DNA of 41,820 bases, taken from positions 1 to 41,820 of the forward strand of contig JAGXKI010000017.1 of assembly GCA_018335295.1 (NCBI GenBank). The letters run 5' to 3'. This stretch comes from a bacterium. GTDB taxonomy: Bacteria > Acidobacteriota > Aminicenantia > Aminicenantales > Aminicenantaceae. The notes beneath the pieces were generated by a model, which saw only the letters and a program-made list of their open reading frames with translations, was not told the origin of the DNA and ran no database searches. Shown here one piece after another: positions 23,446 to 32,799 of this stretch. The first letter of the stretch is position 1. The number at the start of each line of letters is the position of its first letter. Made by a program: the position numbers and the translations under genes.

Positions 23446-26370
23446 TCAAAAAGGAAAAATAATCTGGAACCGGGTTCCTTTCTTTTTATCCAAATTCAAA
23501 GTTCCACCTATCTGGTCTACCAGGCCGTAGACCAGTTTCATTCCTAAAGAATCCCCTTGATCCAAATGTTTGTTTTGAGGGATTCCTGAACCGTTATCGC
23601 TGATTTCCAGCAACACTTTGTTCTGTTTTTCAGAATGCAGTCGGATATTCACCTGGCCCTCCTGACCGTCAGAAAACGCATGTTTGAGCGAATTAGAAAG
23701 AAGCTCATTAACAATCAATCCGCAATGGATGGCCTTATTCAGGTCTAAAGAAACTTCTTCCATTTCGGTGTTCAACTGAATCCTCCGTGGATCCACATTG
23801 TAGGCTTGAAATAAATAATCAGCAAATCCTTGCAGATACTGAGTGAAACTAACATTGGCCAGGTCTTTGGATTTATAGAGTTTTTCATGGATAGTTGCCA
23901 TAGCACGGATGCGGTCTTCGCATTCTTTGAACATACCGGCATCTTGTTGATTCTGAACATAAGAAGACTGCAGCCTCAGTAGACTGATGACCAGATGTAA
24001 ATTGTTTTTGACCCGGTGATGTATCTCTCTCAATAAGATTTCTTTCTCCTGAAGAGAAGCTTTGATTTGTTTTTGAGCTTGTTTTCTTTCTTTAACTTCT
24101 CTCTTCAATTTTTTATTAGCTGTCTTCAATTCAGCTGTGCGTTTTTCCACTAACTTTTCCAACTTTGTCTGATACTTTTTGAGCTCTTGTTCCGCCTTTT
24201 TCTTCTCCGTCACGTCCCACAAGTACAAACGGGTTCCTATGACCTTTTCCCTGGATTTCAATACTCTCCGGTCAACTTCTAAATAAATAAAATTTCCGCC
24301 CTTTTTATTCCCCTTCACTTCATATCTTGAAGGCTCAGCTTTATTCCTGAGGTCAAATTTCATAAGCTTTTTGTAATCTTGAATAGACACTAGAGATTGA
24401 AAAGATTTTCCCTGCATCTCTTCCTTTGTATATCCAAACAACTCAGCAAAAGTATTATTGAAATAATAAAGATTTCCCTCTGGATCATTAATGGCCACCC
24501 CGATCCCCGCTTTCTCTACCAGATCCCGGTAACGATTCTCTGAAACCTTTAAGGCTTTTTCCCTCATCCTTTGGTCTGTTATGTCAAATATAACCCCTGT
24601 CAAGCGGGTGATATTTTTTAAATAATCTGTTTCACACGAGATCCGGTTCCTCACCCATCGGATGGACTTATCTTCCCTAATAATCCGGTATTCTAAGACT
24701 TTCTTTTTTCCTTTTTTTGAGACTTCTTTCAGATCCGAAACCACTCTATTTTTATCATCAGGATGGATCGTTTTTTTCCATAGAGTAGGGTCTTCCATCC
24801 ATTCCACAGGGGTATATCCGAAGAGGTCTTCCACTGCGCTGTTAACGTAACGAGGAGCTAATGTCTGGGGATCAGCTTGGTAGACCACTTCTTCAAGGTT
24901 TTCAGATAAATCTCTGTACTTCTTTTCTGAATTTTTCAATAATTTTTCTTTTCGTTTGCGTTCACTAATATCCTGAACAATCCCGAGTAAAGCTTTCTCT
25001 CCTCGAAAGGTTATCATTCGGGTAATGATTTGGACTTCTATGCTTTTTTTCTGCTTGGTATGGAAGGAATACTCGATAGACCCAATTTCTTGACCTTTCA
25101 TGGCCCTTTGAAAATGATCCCTTGCTAATTCAAGCGAATCTTCTGCTATAAGATAATATAAGTGAAAATCCGGAGAATAAAATTCTTCTTTACTATATCC
25201 CAGCATCTTTTTACATTGGTCATTCACATACACAAACTTCCCTTTCACATTGATGAAAACCAGATAAGGCAAATTCTCAGCAATATTCCTGAATTTTTCC
25301 TCGCTCTCTTTCTGTGCCTCTACAGCCCATCTGTATTCGGTCATATCTTTTGCTATACAAGCGTACCCTACAAAGAGGTCTCCTTTGTCCTTAAGCAGAG
25401 AACATGAAAAGATAACCGGGATCCTTTTCCCATTTTTTGCTCTCAAATGAAATTCAGCTTCCCATTTTTTCTCATTCCCTCTAGTCCGCTGGACTAACTG
25501 GGCAGCTAACTGTTTGTTTTCAAAAATGCTATCCATAGATTTCCCTATAAGTTCTCTTCTATTATAGCCCAATAAATCTAAAGAGGCCCGATTGACTGAA
25601 ACGATCTTTTCTTCTCCATCTACAAGAAACAGAGGGTCTTTCATAGCGGTAACGATGTTTTCAGAGGCACTTGTGAGAGTGATAGACATCAATTTATACC
25701 TGAAAACAGCATAAATTAAAGCACCTGCCCAGATAAGCATGACTGCATTGGCTATACTGGGAATGATAAATAATTTCAATTCAGCACTGATCACATCGGT
25801 AAAAGCCCCCAGGATAAGAGAGGCGGTGCCTGAATAAAATATGATGAAGGACTGTTTCTTTTTGATAGGGTTGTTTGTCTTCTTTCCGAACCGAAAAATA
25901 AGGAACAGAGCTAAAACCAAAAAGGAGAAATAATAAAAATAAAAAATATAGGTCCAAATTGACTCCGCCCACATACCTACCCAACCATAGGGCTGTTTTA
26001 TTAAATCTTGGTGTAAATCTCCTCTCCAGTTCTTATAGATGAAAAAAGCAGGTAAAAGAAAGATCAACACGTAGAAAATCTTCTTTTTCAGTAAATATTT
26101 CTCTTGTATGAACAGCAAAGAAAACCAAAGGAAAAAACTGCTCAATCCGATCCAGCCGGCCGAACTTATGTGGCTCGCTAATACTGCCGTATTTCTAGAC
26201 ACGGATGGATTAGAAGCAAATAATTTACCGAGGCTCCAACCGGCAAAACATCCTATAACGACGGAACAAACTCTGTTTAAGGATGCCCTCCTGTTCTGGA
26301 ATAGCACAAAGAGGGCCATCAGAGTAAACATCACCACACAAAAAAAATGAACAAACGGCCATACACTCAT
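23446..26370 (-). CDS. membrane histidine kinase with four PAS domains (HisKA_2 type)
   Basis: A 974-residue sensor kinase. Order: about seven hydrophobic spans (1-225, like the 7TM histidine-kinase N-terminal region); PAS domains near 235-345, 353-470, 480-600 and 605-725, each starting with the usual ENIV/EKFR/KKYR/NRYR lead; a coiled coil (about 725-775); a HisKA_2 dimerisation domain with the phosphoacceptor histidine in REIHHRVKNN (near 785); and a HATPase domain with N-box HCGLIVNELLSNSLKH, G1 DNGSGIP and G2 SLGMKLV. No response-regulator gene is adjacent, so it is an orphan kinase. It probably integrates membrane and cytoplasmic redox or ligand signals; the ligands are unknown. Confidence 0.92.
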   Translation of the reverse strand: MSVWPFVHFFCVVMFTLMALFVLFQNRRASLNRVCSVVIGCFAGWSLGKLFASNPSVSRNTAVLASHISSAGWIGLSSFFLWFSLLFIQEKYLLKKKIFYVLIFLLPAFFIYKNWRGDLHQDLIKQPYGWVGMWAESIWTYIFYFYYFSFLVLALFLIFRFGKKTNNPIKKKQSFIIFYSGTASLILGAFTDVISAELKLFIIPSIANAVMLIWAGALIYAVFRYKLMSITLTSASENIVTAMKDPLFLVDGEEKIVSVNRASLDLLGYNRRELIGKSMDSIFENKQLAAQLVQRTRGNEKKWEAEFHLRAKNGKRIPVIFSCSLLKDKGDLFVGYACIAKDMTEYRWAVEAQKESEEKFRNIAENLPYLVFINVKGKFVYVNDQCKKMLGYSKEEFYSPDFHLYYLIAEDSLELARDHFQRAMKGQEIGSIEYSFHTKQKKSIEVQIITRMITFRGEKALLGIVQDISERKRKEKLLKNSEKKYRDLSENLEEVVYQADPQTLAPRYVNSAVEDLFGYTPVEWMEDPTLWKKTIHPDDKNRVVSDLKEVSKKGKKKVLEYRIIREDKSIRWVRNRISCETDYLKNITRLTGVIFDITDQRMREKALKVSENRYRDLVEKAGIGVAINDPEGNLYYFNNTFAELFGYTKEEMQGKSFQSLVSIQDYKKLMKFDLRNKAEPSRYEVKGNKKGGNFIYLEVDRRVLKSREKVIGTRLYLWDVTEKKKAEQELKKYQTKLEKLVEKRTAELKTANKKLKREVKERKQAQKQIKASLQEKEILLREIHHRVKNNLHLVISLLRLQSSYVQNQQDAGMFKECEDRIRAMATIHEKLYKSKDLANVSFTQYLQGFADYLFQAYNVDPRRIQLNTEMEEVSLDLNKAIHCGLIVNELLSNSLKHAFSDGQEGQVNIRLHSEKQNKVLLEISDNGSGIPQNKHLDQGDSLGMKLVYGLVDQIGGTLNLDKKKGTRFQIIFPF

Positions 26371-26491
26371 GTTCTCAACCTATGAGCTTAATTTTTATTA
26401 CCTCATTCATGTTAATTTAATAGGAAAAAAAATAAATCCTCTTAAGGAAGGGTTTAGGAGATGAATTTTTGTAATCTTTCCTTATCTTTAG

Positions 26492-26510
26492 AGAGGAGAA
26501 AATCTCCTCT
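26492..26510 (-). terminator. hairpin after the DUF502 gene
   Basis: AGAGGAGA (26492-26499) and TCTCCTCT (26503-26510) form a perfect 8-bp stem with a 3-nt loop, 7 nt past the DUF502 stop. No strong T-tract follows on the minus strand, so termination may be weak. Confidence 0.5.
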
Positions 26511-26516
26511 TTGTGA

Positions 26517-27146
26517 TTAACGAAATTCTTTTATATTCATGTTTTTTGGAAGAAGCATTCCCCCAGAAACCAGCAGTTTCAACCCTTGTTCCACCGAAAA
26601 ATTTGCTTCGATAACCTCTTTACTGGGCAAGAACATTACAAACCCAGTTGTAGGCACAGGCGTGGAAGGAATAAAAATTGAGTGATATTCTTCCCCCTTT
26701 TCCACTACCGTGGTTCCTGTAACAAATCCCAATGTCCACATTCCAAGCCGTGGATACTGTATGAAGACCACCTTCTTGAAATTAGATTTTCTCTGAAAAG
26801 AAAAAGCTTGGAAAATCCCCTTAGTGGTGGAATAAACCATCTTCACTATAGGCAATCGCAGAATCAATTCATCAAAATATTGTAAAGATTTTCTTCCGAT
26901 AAAATTTGAAGCCAACAATCCGATGATATAAACCGCAGTGATCGTCAGGATAATCCCCAGTCCCGGAAAGTACCACTCCACATATTCTTTGAGAATATCT
27001 CCTAAAATGTTATCAAAAAAGTTAAAAAGCCATCTCAGAACCACCACCGTAAGTCCCAACGGAGCCAAAACTAACAGCCCAGCAAAAAATTTATTCCTTA
27101 TTCCTCCCCATAATTTTGAAGAAAAGTGCTTTGTTTTAGTTTTCAT
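26517..27146 (-). CDS. DUF502 family membrane protein
   Basis: A 209-residue protein with two N-terminal membrane spans (about 18-42 and 62-82) and a soluble C-terminal domain. The conserved segments RLPIVKMVYSTTKGIF, GFVTGT and IPSTPVPTTGFVMFLP are hallmarks of DUF502, a family without an established biochemical role. AAGAGGGAAAATCAA precedes the ATG. It lies upstream of the histidine-kinase gene on the same strand, but the 146-nt gap and hairpin suggest separate transcription. Confidence 0.87.
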   Translation of the reverse strand: MKTKTKHFSSKLWGGIRNKFFAGLLVLAPLGLTVVVLRWLFNFFDNILGDILKEYVEWYFPGLGIILTITAVYIIGLLASNFIGRKSLQYFDELILRLPIVKMVYSTTKGIFQAFSFQRKSNFKKVVFIQYPRLGMWTLGFVTGTTVVEKGEEYHSIFIPSTPVPTTGFVMFLPSKEVIEANFSVEQGLKLLVSGGMLLPKNMNIKEFR

Positions 27147-27253
27147 TTGATTTTCCCTCTTATAATTTTGAGATTATAATTTGACACTCCCAATTTTTTT
27201 TCTTATCTTATAGTATAGATTAAATTTTAGTCAATCCAATTATATGCAACGAT

Positions 27254-27280
27254 TTGACAATTAAATAAGTTTTTTATAAT
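27254..27280 (+). promoter_or_regulatory. putative promoter of the second rpoD-like gene
   Basis: Consensus TTGACA (27254-27259) and TATAAT (27275-27280), with a short 15-bp spacer. The predicted start is near 27287, about 40 nt before the coding start. A further TTGACA at 27181-27186 suggests a second upstream promoter. Confidence 0.5.
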
Positions 27281-27326
27281 AGAAGACTGATCATCTCAAT
27301 AATCAATTTGGAATGTAAAGTGGCCA

Positions 27327-28970
27327 ATGCTTTTTAAACACACACAAAAAAATGAAGAAATCCAACATCTTCTCTCTAAAGGAAAAGAAAAGGGTTATTT
27401 ACTTTTTGATGAGATCGCCGATAGTTTAGGGGATAAAGGTATGAAAGATAAAAATTTCGCCGATCTTCTCAATTTTATGGAAGACTACGGCATCAATGTT
27501 CGGGAAAAACAAAATGAATCTTCCCCTTTCAAGAAAAAGGAATCTTCTCTTTCCATCGATAAATTAGAAAAAACTACAGACCCGGTGAAACTCTATTTGA
27601 GAGAAATGGGGAAAACTTCACTGTTGAGTAAAAAGGGGGAAATTGCCATTGCCAAGAGGATGGAAAGAGGAGAAAAATTGATTCTCAAAGCGCTCGCTCA
27701 AACTCCATTGGCTTTAGATGAAATCTACCAATTTGAAGAAAGGATCACCCAAAAACCTCATTCCATACGAGAATTATTTGATTTTAGTGAAGAAGACATC
27801 CCTGAAAGCGAAATCGAGCAACAAAAGAAACAGATATTTTCTAGGATTAACCAAATCAAAAATTTGCATAACCGATTGAAAAAAATTCCCAATCAAAAAA
27901 AATATAAGTTTGCTCGAGGGCGTATAATCATACGCATTATCCAAATACTCAAACAACTCAACCTTTACCCGGATCATAAGGAAAAAATCATTCACAAACT
28001 CTGGCAAATAGCCCAAATCATCAATAAACTGGAAAAAACCAGCCAAGAACTCCACACTGCCTTCACTCAAGCTCAAAATCCCCAAGAAAAAGAAAATTTA
28101 AAGGAAAAATTAAAACAAATCGAAAACTCCCTGAAAGCCTACAGACAAAGGTTGGGGATGGATCCTCAAGGATTAAGAAAAACTCTAAGGATTATCACCA
28201 CAGGAAAAAAAATCAGTGATCAGGCAAAAAAAGAACTTATTGCTGCCAACTTGAGATTGGTGGTTTCTATAGCCAAAAAATACACCAATCGAGGTCTTTA
28301 CATGCTTGATCTGGTTCAGGAAGGAAACATGGGTTTGATGCGAGCTGTGGATAAATTTGATTACAGAAAAGGGTATAAATTTTCCACTTATGCCACCTGG
28401 TGGATCAAACAGGCTATAACTCGCGCTATTGCTGACCAGTCCCGAACCATTCGCATCCCCGTTCACATGATTGAAACGATCAATAAGTTAAACCGGGTGT
28501 CTAAAAAACTGGTTAAAGAAAAGGGAAGAGAACCCACTTGTGAAGAAATCGCTAAAAAAATGGAAATGTCTATCACTAAGGTCAAAAAAATCATAAAAAC
28601 AGCTCAAGAACCGGTCTCTCTAGAGACTCCGGTGGGAGAAGAAGAAGATACCAGCTTAGCTCATTTCATCGAAGACAAAAGTTCTCCATCTCCCTCAGAG
28701 ACAGCGATCCACACCAATCTCCGAGAAAATATTGAAGAAGCTCTGAAAGGACTCAGCGACAGGGAATCCAAAGTTCTGAGGATGAGGTTCGGGCTTGGAG
28801 ACGGCAACGAGCATACTCTGGAAGAAGTGGGTCAACAATTTAAGGTCACTCGAGAAAGAATCCGCCAGATAGAATCTAAAGCTCTCCGGAAGTTAAAACA
28901 ATCCACCCAAAGCCAGAAACTTCAATCCTTCACCAACGGTAAATTGCAAACTAATAAAAACCGAGCCTAA
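27327..28970 (+). CDS. rpoD: RpoD-type primary sigma factor with region 1.1
   Basis: Sigma-70 factor of 547 residues. It opens with region 1.1 ([20 protein letters not shown], about 14-33, continuing to 60), which in primary sigma factors blocks free sigma from binding DNA. Region 1.2 ([11 protein letters not shown], about 84) is followed by a long charged non-conserved region, region 2 (about 295-375, [19 protein letters not shown]), region 3, and region 4 with helix [17 protein letters not shown]. This is the likely housekeeping sigma factor. It closely resembles the shorter paralogue at 142-1467 in regions 2 and 4. The start codon has only a weak Shine-Dalgarno. Confidence 0.94.
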   Translation: MLFKHTQKNEEIQHLLSKGKEKGYLLFDEIADSLGDKGMKDKNFADLLNFMEDYGINVREKQNESSPFKKKESSLSIDKLEKTTDPVKLYLREMGKTSLLSKKGEIAIAKRMERGEKLILKALAQTPLALDEIYQFEERITQKPHSIRELFDFSEEDIPESEIEQQKKQIFSRINQIKNLHNRLKKIPNQKKYKFARGRIIIRIIQILKQLNLYPDHKEKIIHKLWQIAQIINKLEKTSQELHTAFTQAQNPQEKENLKEKLKQIENSLKAYRQRLGMDPQGLRKTLRIITTGKKISDQAKKELIAANLRLVVSIAKKYTNRGLYMLDLVQEGNMGLMRAVDKFDYRKGYKFSTYATWWIKQAITRAIADQSRTIRIPVHMIETINKLNRVSKKLVKEKGREPTCEEIAKKMEMSITKVKKIIKTAQEPVSLETPVGEEEDTSLAHFIEDKSSPSPSETAIHTNLRENIEEALKGLSDRESKVLRMRFGLGDGNEHTLEEVGQQFKVTRERIRQIESKALRKLKQSTQSQKLQSFTNGKLQTNKNRA

Positions 28971-29009
28971 TTTATCTCCTCGAAGAATAGAATCAAAGGA
29001 TATTTTCGA

Positions 29010-29267
29010 TTACCACCAGTTTACAATTTCCTCCAATTCACCCTCTTTATTTCTGTGAATGAATCTTGCAGCTTCTCTTTCTTCTCCTTCAGTTTTTTTG
29101 TAGATGATCATCATACTCAAATCTTTATTCTTCTGGAGACATTCCTTGGCTTTATCCGTAGCTTCTTTTTCTGTTCCATAAGCCTTTTCATCATCCAGAA
29201 TTAAAGTATCTTCGGGTTGATAGGTGGTTTTGGCCTTGTGTCCTTCAAGGAAGTATTGAACTTTCAT
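29010..29267 (-). CDS. small hypothetical protein
   Basis: I do not recognise the family. The 85-residue product is highly charged and soluble, with a beta-rich N-terminal part (MKVQYFLEGHKAKTTYQPED) and a helical middle. The ATG at 29267 is preferred to the one at 29276 because AAGGATGG lies at proper distance from it. A good promoter lies upstream at 29321-29349, which supports real expression. It could be a small stress or DUF-type protein; nothing more specific is justified. Confidence 0.65.
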   Translation of the reverse strand: MKVQYFLEGHKAKTTYQPEDTLILDDEKAYGTEKEATDKAKECLQKNKDLSMMIIYKKTEGEEREAARFIHRNKEGELEEIVNWW

Positions 29268-29320
29268 TTTCACCATCCTTATAGGAAAAATGTTGATATT
29301 ATTTCCTTCTTAACCTATGT

Positions 29321-29349
29321 ACTATATACAAAATGCTCAGAAATGTCTA
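29321..29349 (-). promoter_or_regulatory. promoter of the small hypothetical gene
   Basis: On the minus strand TAGACA (29344-29349) and TATAGT (29321-29326) are separated by 17 bp. The expected start is near 29314, about 47 nt before the ATG at 29267. Confidence 0.5.
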
Positions 29350-29469
29350 TTTTTCTACTGGATAATATCTCTCTTTCCCCTCAATTTTTTTCTTAAATAA
29401 AGATAAACTAAACAAGATCGAGAGATTACTTTCTTTTCATCAGAAAATTAAAAGGGGAAAAACCAAGAA

Positions 29470-30009
29470 TCAGCGGTCTATAAACAGAATCAGGGAATTG
29501 TTCTTAGGAGCTTTCACTATGATTTGATCCTGAGAATTTATTCCTGCCTCCGAAAGAATCTCCAAGAACTCCCTCTTATTGAACTTATGGCCCAATTCAC
29601 AGAACCGGTTTTCCTCCACCGGTGCCCTGATAATCAATGAATTGAAATGTGTGTAAATTTTTTGGAGAGTCTCCACAGGTTCATTGAAATGGTGAATCAC
29701 TCCCCATAAGATCCCCAAATCCCCATAAATTTCCTCTTTAGAGACATCTTTCACTTGGGCATTAAGACCTCTTTTTTGAGCCCTTGAGATCAAGGCGGGA
29801 GACAAATCAACGCCCTGATAGAAAACCGGTTTTAAAATTTTTCTTAACTTCAGACTTGTTTTTCCATCTCCACATCCAACATCCACTACCCTTCTTTTTG
29901 TAAATTTAGAAGGTAATTGAGCTTTCAGCAGTCTTATTTCCTCATCTACATTATAGCCGGAAATATTGATTCCCAAAGAATAGATAATTTTCTGAAATCT
30001 TTTTTTCAT
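29470..30009 (-). CDS. class I SAM-dependent methyltransferase
   Basis: A 179-residue methyltransferase with a SAM-binding motif I VVDVGCGDGKT (about 41-51), an acidic strand end YQGVDLSP for the ribose, and a motif IV-like region LGILWGVIHHFNEP. Its ATG overlaps the stop of the upstream radical SAM gene (ATGA), showing translational coupling. Hence it probably acts on the product or carrier of that enzyme. The acceptor is unknown. It is the last gene of the TetR / radical SAM / methyltransferase operon. Confidence 0.83.
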   Translation of the reverse strand: MKKRFQKIIYSLGINISGYNVDEEIRLLKAQLPSKFTKRRVVDVGCGDGKTSLKLRKILKPVFYQGVDLSPALISRAQKRGLNAQVKDVSKEEIYGDLGILWGVIHHFNEPVETLQKIYTHFNSLIIRAPVEENRFCELGHKFNKREFLEILSEAGINSQDQIIVKAPKNNSLILFIDR

Positions 30010-31472
30010 ACTTCGGGAGTATTTGAAATCTTTTTTCTCCGTTCCGGTTGTAGATATTGGGATTCCCAGATATCATCGGTTATTTCCTTGAGTTCCTTTC
30101 CGTATTTCACCATACCTCTATAATAATCAGGGTCTTGAAGAGCCTGATGAGCGGGCTCATCAGCTGGTTGAGCATTGGTTTCCCGAATAAGATTATACAT
30201 CATCTCATAATGATCCTTAATGGCACAAGGGACGATGACATTTCCCATTTGATGAGCGGGACAATCTTCAGTGTACTGATTCTGCCATTGGCGAATTCCT
30301 TTAAAAAAAGGTGAAAATAGAACCGTGTTCAAGTTTCCTCCCTTTCTGTAAACATCCAAAATATTGTGGGTTTTATACGGATTGAAAACACAGGGAGTCA
30401 CATTTCCATTCCAATCGATGTAAAAATAACCATTAGGTTTGCCGGCAGAAATGCATCCATTACTCACAGTGCCACAATTCCAAAAATCAGCTAAAAACAC
30501 TCCATCCTCACGGATAAGCTTCCACATCTTCAAATACATATTCCTCCGCTGCTTAGGAGTGACCATCAGATCCAGGGTAAAACTCCGACCTATGGGCATA
30601 TACTGGAATATCCAACCATAAAGAGCTCCGTGTTGGTTGAAATAGTAATCGATAAATTCATCGCTCAAGATGGTATCTACGTTTTGTCTGGTAGCGGTTA
30701 TGGAAATTCCAAAAGGCACACCGAATTCTCTTAGATTCTCAAAAGCCTGGATAATTTTCTTATGGACTCCCTTTCCTCTTCGATCATCGGTTTCTTTCTC
30801 ATAACCCTCTACAGAAATGGCGGGTGTAATGTTTCCGACTTCTGCAAATCTCCTGGCATTTTCTTTATCGATCAAGGTGCCGTTGGTGTACATCAAGAAA
30901 AACATATCGCTGTGTTCTTGCGCAAAATCAAAGATGTCTTTCCCCTGGCTCTTGTAGACCAAAGGCTCTCCTCCGGAAATGACTGTAAAATGAGCACCCC
31001 AAAATTCTTTCACCTCTGTGACTATACGAGAAACCGTATCATATTCTAATTTCTCTCGGGAATGACTTTCACTGTTGGCATAACAGCCCTTGCAGCGTAG
31101 ATTACAGTGTTTTGTGGGGCTCACTGTCACAAATCCAGGAGGATGAAATCCGTACTTCTCTTGGAAGGTCTTGGCCTTCTCATTCTCTTTCAAGTACAAG
31201 CTGGCTACCGCCCTTAAAAATTTCCTCCATACATCGTGGGATATCTGTCCTCTTCTCAACCCTCTATGAATAGACCAAACAAGATTTCTGGCCATGTAAA
31301 ATTTGTCTTCCTGAACTTTTTGAGGATTTTTTCCACTGTCACTTTCCACAAACTGATGATAAAATTTCTTCAGAAGATGATGCATCACCATCTCTCTTGG
31401 ATATTGATGATACAAAACCTCAGCTAAGATTTTTTTGATAGGTTTTTTAAAAACCATTTGTTGAGATTTCAT
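30006..31472 (-). CDS. radical SAM protein with SPASM-like C-terminus
   Basis: A 488-residue protein; I use the ATG at 31472, which follows GAAGGAGGGAAAA. About 115 N-terminal residues form a helical region, followed by the radical SAM cluster motif CNLRCKGCY (Cys123, Cys127, Cys130) and a conserved ISGGEPL. The C-terminal half carries several more cysteines (CGTVSNGC, TPCVFNP, DCPAHQ, VPCAIKD), consistent with auxiliary Fe-S clusters of the SPASM/twitch type. Such enzymes modify peptides, cofactors or sugars. No precursor peptide is evident nearby. It lies between tetR (17 nt gap) and the coupled methyltransferase. Confidence 0.87.
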   Translation of the reverse strand: MKSQQMVFKKPIKKILAEVLYHQYPREMVMHHLLKKFYHQFVESDSGKNPQKVQEDKFYMARNLVWSIHRGLRRGQISHDVWRKFLRAVASLYLKENEKAKTFQEKYGFHPPGFVTVSPTKHCNLRCKGCYANSESHSREKLEYDTVSRIVTEVKEFWGAHFTVISGGEPLVYKSQGKDIFDFAQEHSDMFFLMYTNGTLIDKENARRFAEVGNITPAISVEGYEKETDDRRGKGVHKKIIQAFENLREFGVPFGISITATRQNVDTILSDEFIDYYFNQHGALYGWIFQYMPIGRSFTLDLMVTPKQRRNMYLKMWKLIREDGVFLADFWNCGTVSNGCISAGKPNGYFYIDWNGNVTPCVFNPYKTHNILDVYRKGGNLNTVLFSPFFKGIRQWQNQYTEDCPAHQMGNVIVPCAIKDHYEMMYNLIRETNAQPADEPAHQALQDPDYYRGMVKYGKELKEITDDIWESQYLQPERRKKISNTPEV

Positions 31473-31489
31473 TTTTCCCTCCTTCATTT

Positions 31490-32071
31490 TTATTTTAATT
31501 CCCTTTTTACAATCCCGAAGAATAAAAGTTCCACCAATTCATCCAAGTTTCTCTCTATATCGGGAAAGGGGACCTTCACTGACCATGGGTGCTCCAATCC
31601 CTTTAAAGCCGAAACAATAACAAAAGAAGTGGATTCTAAATTGTCTATGTTAAATATCTCCTGCTTTATTCCGCTATGGAGAATTTTTTTGACCATATTC
31701 ATTTCTCTTTGGAAATCTCTCTCTCTTATTTTCTGGATAAAGTCATAATTTTTGACGAAATCATCCTTTAAAGCTGCGTATATATTTTTCAATTGATTCA
31801 AATAGGTAATCCTGGCCAGAACTAAGGCTCTCAACTTTTCTTGAGGAGTTTCTTCTTTCTCTACAGACTCAATAATTTTCTCATTCAAGAGTTGGTCTTC
31901 CTTTTCTACCACTTCTCTGAAAACTTCTTCTTTTCCTCTAAAATAATGGTAAACAGTAGCCTTTCCCATTCTTGCTCCCTTAGCAATCTCATTGACTGTG
32001 GTCTTGAAAAAGCCAAATTGAGAAAATAACTCTTGAGCTACTTGAATAATAGATATTTTCTTTTTTTCCAT
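31490..32071 (-). CDS. TetR-family transcriptional regulator
   Basis: A 193-residue TetR protein; I use the ATG at 32071 behind AAAGGTCGAAAA. The N-terminal helix-turn-helix reads FKTTVNEIAKGARMGKATVYHYFRGKEEVF, as in the family, and the C-terminal ligand domain is of usual length. It heads the operon with the radical SAM and methyltransferase genes, so it probably controls them and itself. Candidate operators lie in its promoter region: a GTTAA-GAG-TTAAC palindrome (32169-32181) and adjacent direct repeats of GGTCGAAA (32073-32088) in the leader. Confidence 0.92.
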   Translation of the reverse strand: MEKKKISIIQVAQELFSQFGFFKTTVNEIAKGARMGKATVYHYFRGKEEVFREVVEKEDQLLNEKIIESVEKEETPQEKLRALVLARITYLNQLKNIYAALKDDFVKNYDFIQKIRERDFQREMNMVKKILHSGIKQEIFNIDNLESTSFVIVSALKGLEHPWSVKVPFPDIERNLDELVELLFFGIVKRELK

Positions 32072-32113
32072 TTTTCGACCTTTCGACCATAATAGTTCCA
32101 TAGTCTAAAATTA

Positions 32114-32142
32114 AATATAAAAACTCTTTCCTTTTTTGTCAA
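32114..32142 (-). promoter_or_regulatory. promoter of the TetR / radical SAM / methyltransferase operon
   Basis: On the minus strand consensus TTGACA (32137-32142) and TATATT (32114-32119) with an optimal 17-bp spacer. The start is expected near 32107, giving a leader of about 36 nt. Confidence 0.65.
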
Positions 32143-32168
32143 GATTATTTAAAGGATAAACTGATTTT

Positions 32169-32181
32169 GTTAAGAGTTAAC
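32169..32181. promoter_or_regulatory. palindrome upstream of the tetR promoter
   Basis: GTTAA-GAG-TTAAC is a perfect 5+3+5 inverted repeat, 27 bp upstream of the -35 hexamer. It is a candidate site for TetR or another regulator; its short arms limit confidence. Confidence 0.35.
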
Positions 32182-32237
32182 GCTTATTCGAATTGATCTT
32201 TCTCACTTATCCGATTCTAAAAAAGAAAGCACTCCGT

Positions 32238-32534
32238 TTATATTTCTTCGGTGAGTTGGAGAAACTTCTTGTAAGGTATAGCCATCCAGCTCTCAGCCTT
32301 AAAAGCTCCATTGTACTGGCTGATCATCGAAACTTTAGCCGCCGTATCTTCATCCGGAGCTTCATAGATATCCAAAAAATCGTAGGGACCCAGAAGAGCA
32401 TAATGAGCGATAAATTTCACTTGGGGACACTTTTTCTTTACCTGCTCAAGCCAAACCCGGCCAACCCTTTTCCTTTCCTTCATCTGCTTAGCCACTTCCG
32501 GAGATAATTTAGTCATTAAAACAAACGTTTTCAT
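32238..32534 (-). CDS. GYD-domain protein
   Basis: A 98-residue ferredoxin-like-fold protein of the GYD family. The hallmark segments are MKTFVLMTKLSPE, GPYDFLDIYEAPDE and AESWMAIPY. The function of this family is not established. The ATG at 32534 is set by GGGAGGTGTCT; the longer frame to 32567 is unlikely. It precedes the TetR operon on the same strand, but tetR has its own promoter. A 17-bp palindrome at 32626-32642 lies upstream of its likely promoter. Confidence 0.85.
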   Translation of the reverse strand: MKTFVLMTKLSPEVAKQMKERKRVGRVWLEQVKKKCPQVKFIAHYALLGPYDFLDIYEAPDEDTAAKVSMISQYNGAFKAESWMAIPYKKFLQLTEEI

Positions 32535-32625
32535 AGACACCTCCCTGGGAAATGAGGATGAATCCAATTTTGATTCCCCTTTTCCATATTAGAAATCTAT
32601 ATTTATTATATTATCAAACTTTATT

Positions 32626-32642
32626 AAATACAAATTGTATTT
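32626..32642. promoter_or_regulatory. 17-bp palindrome upstream of the GYD gene
   Basis: AAATACAA-A-TTGTATTT is perfectly symmetrical. It sits 8 bp upstream of a minus-strand TTGATA (32612-32617) that could be the -35 element of the GYD gene. Position and symmetry suggest an operator. I cannot match it to a specific regulator. Confidence 0.5.
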
Positions 32643-32787
32643 CTATTTACTCCTCCTTTTTTGTTGAAAATTCTGAAATAAATATATCCTTCGGGTTTTT
32701 CCATAAGTCCTTGGATATAAATGAACGCAATTCAAAAAAAAATTTATTTGCCTATAAAAATTACTTTTAAAAAATCCAATTATTTGT

Positions 32788-32793
32788 TATATT
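32788..32793 (+). promoter_or_regulatory. -10 element of pseudoknot RNA copy B
   Basis: TATATT ends 6 nt before the first stem base, the same distance as the TATAAT of copy A. The -35 region is poor (TTTAAA or TTTTAA), so expression may be weaker or depend on an activator. Confidence 0.45.
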
Positions 32794-32799
32794 AGTAGA

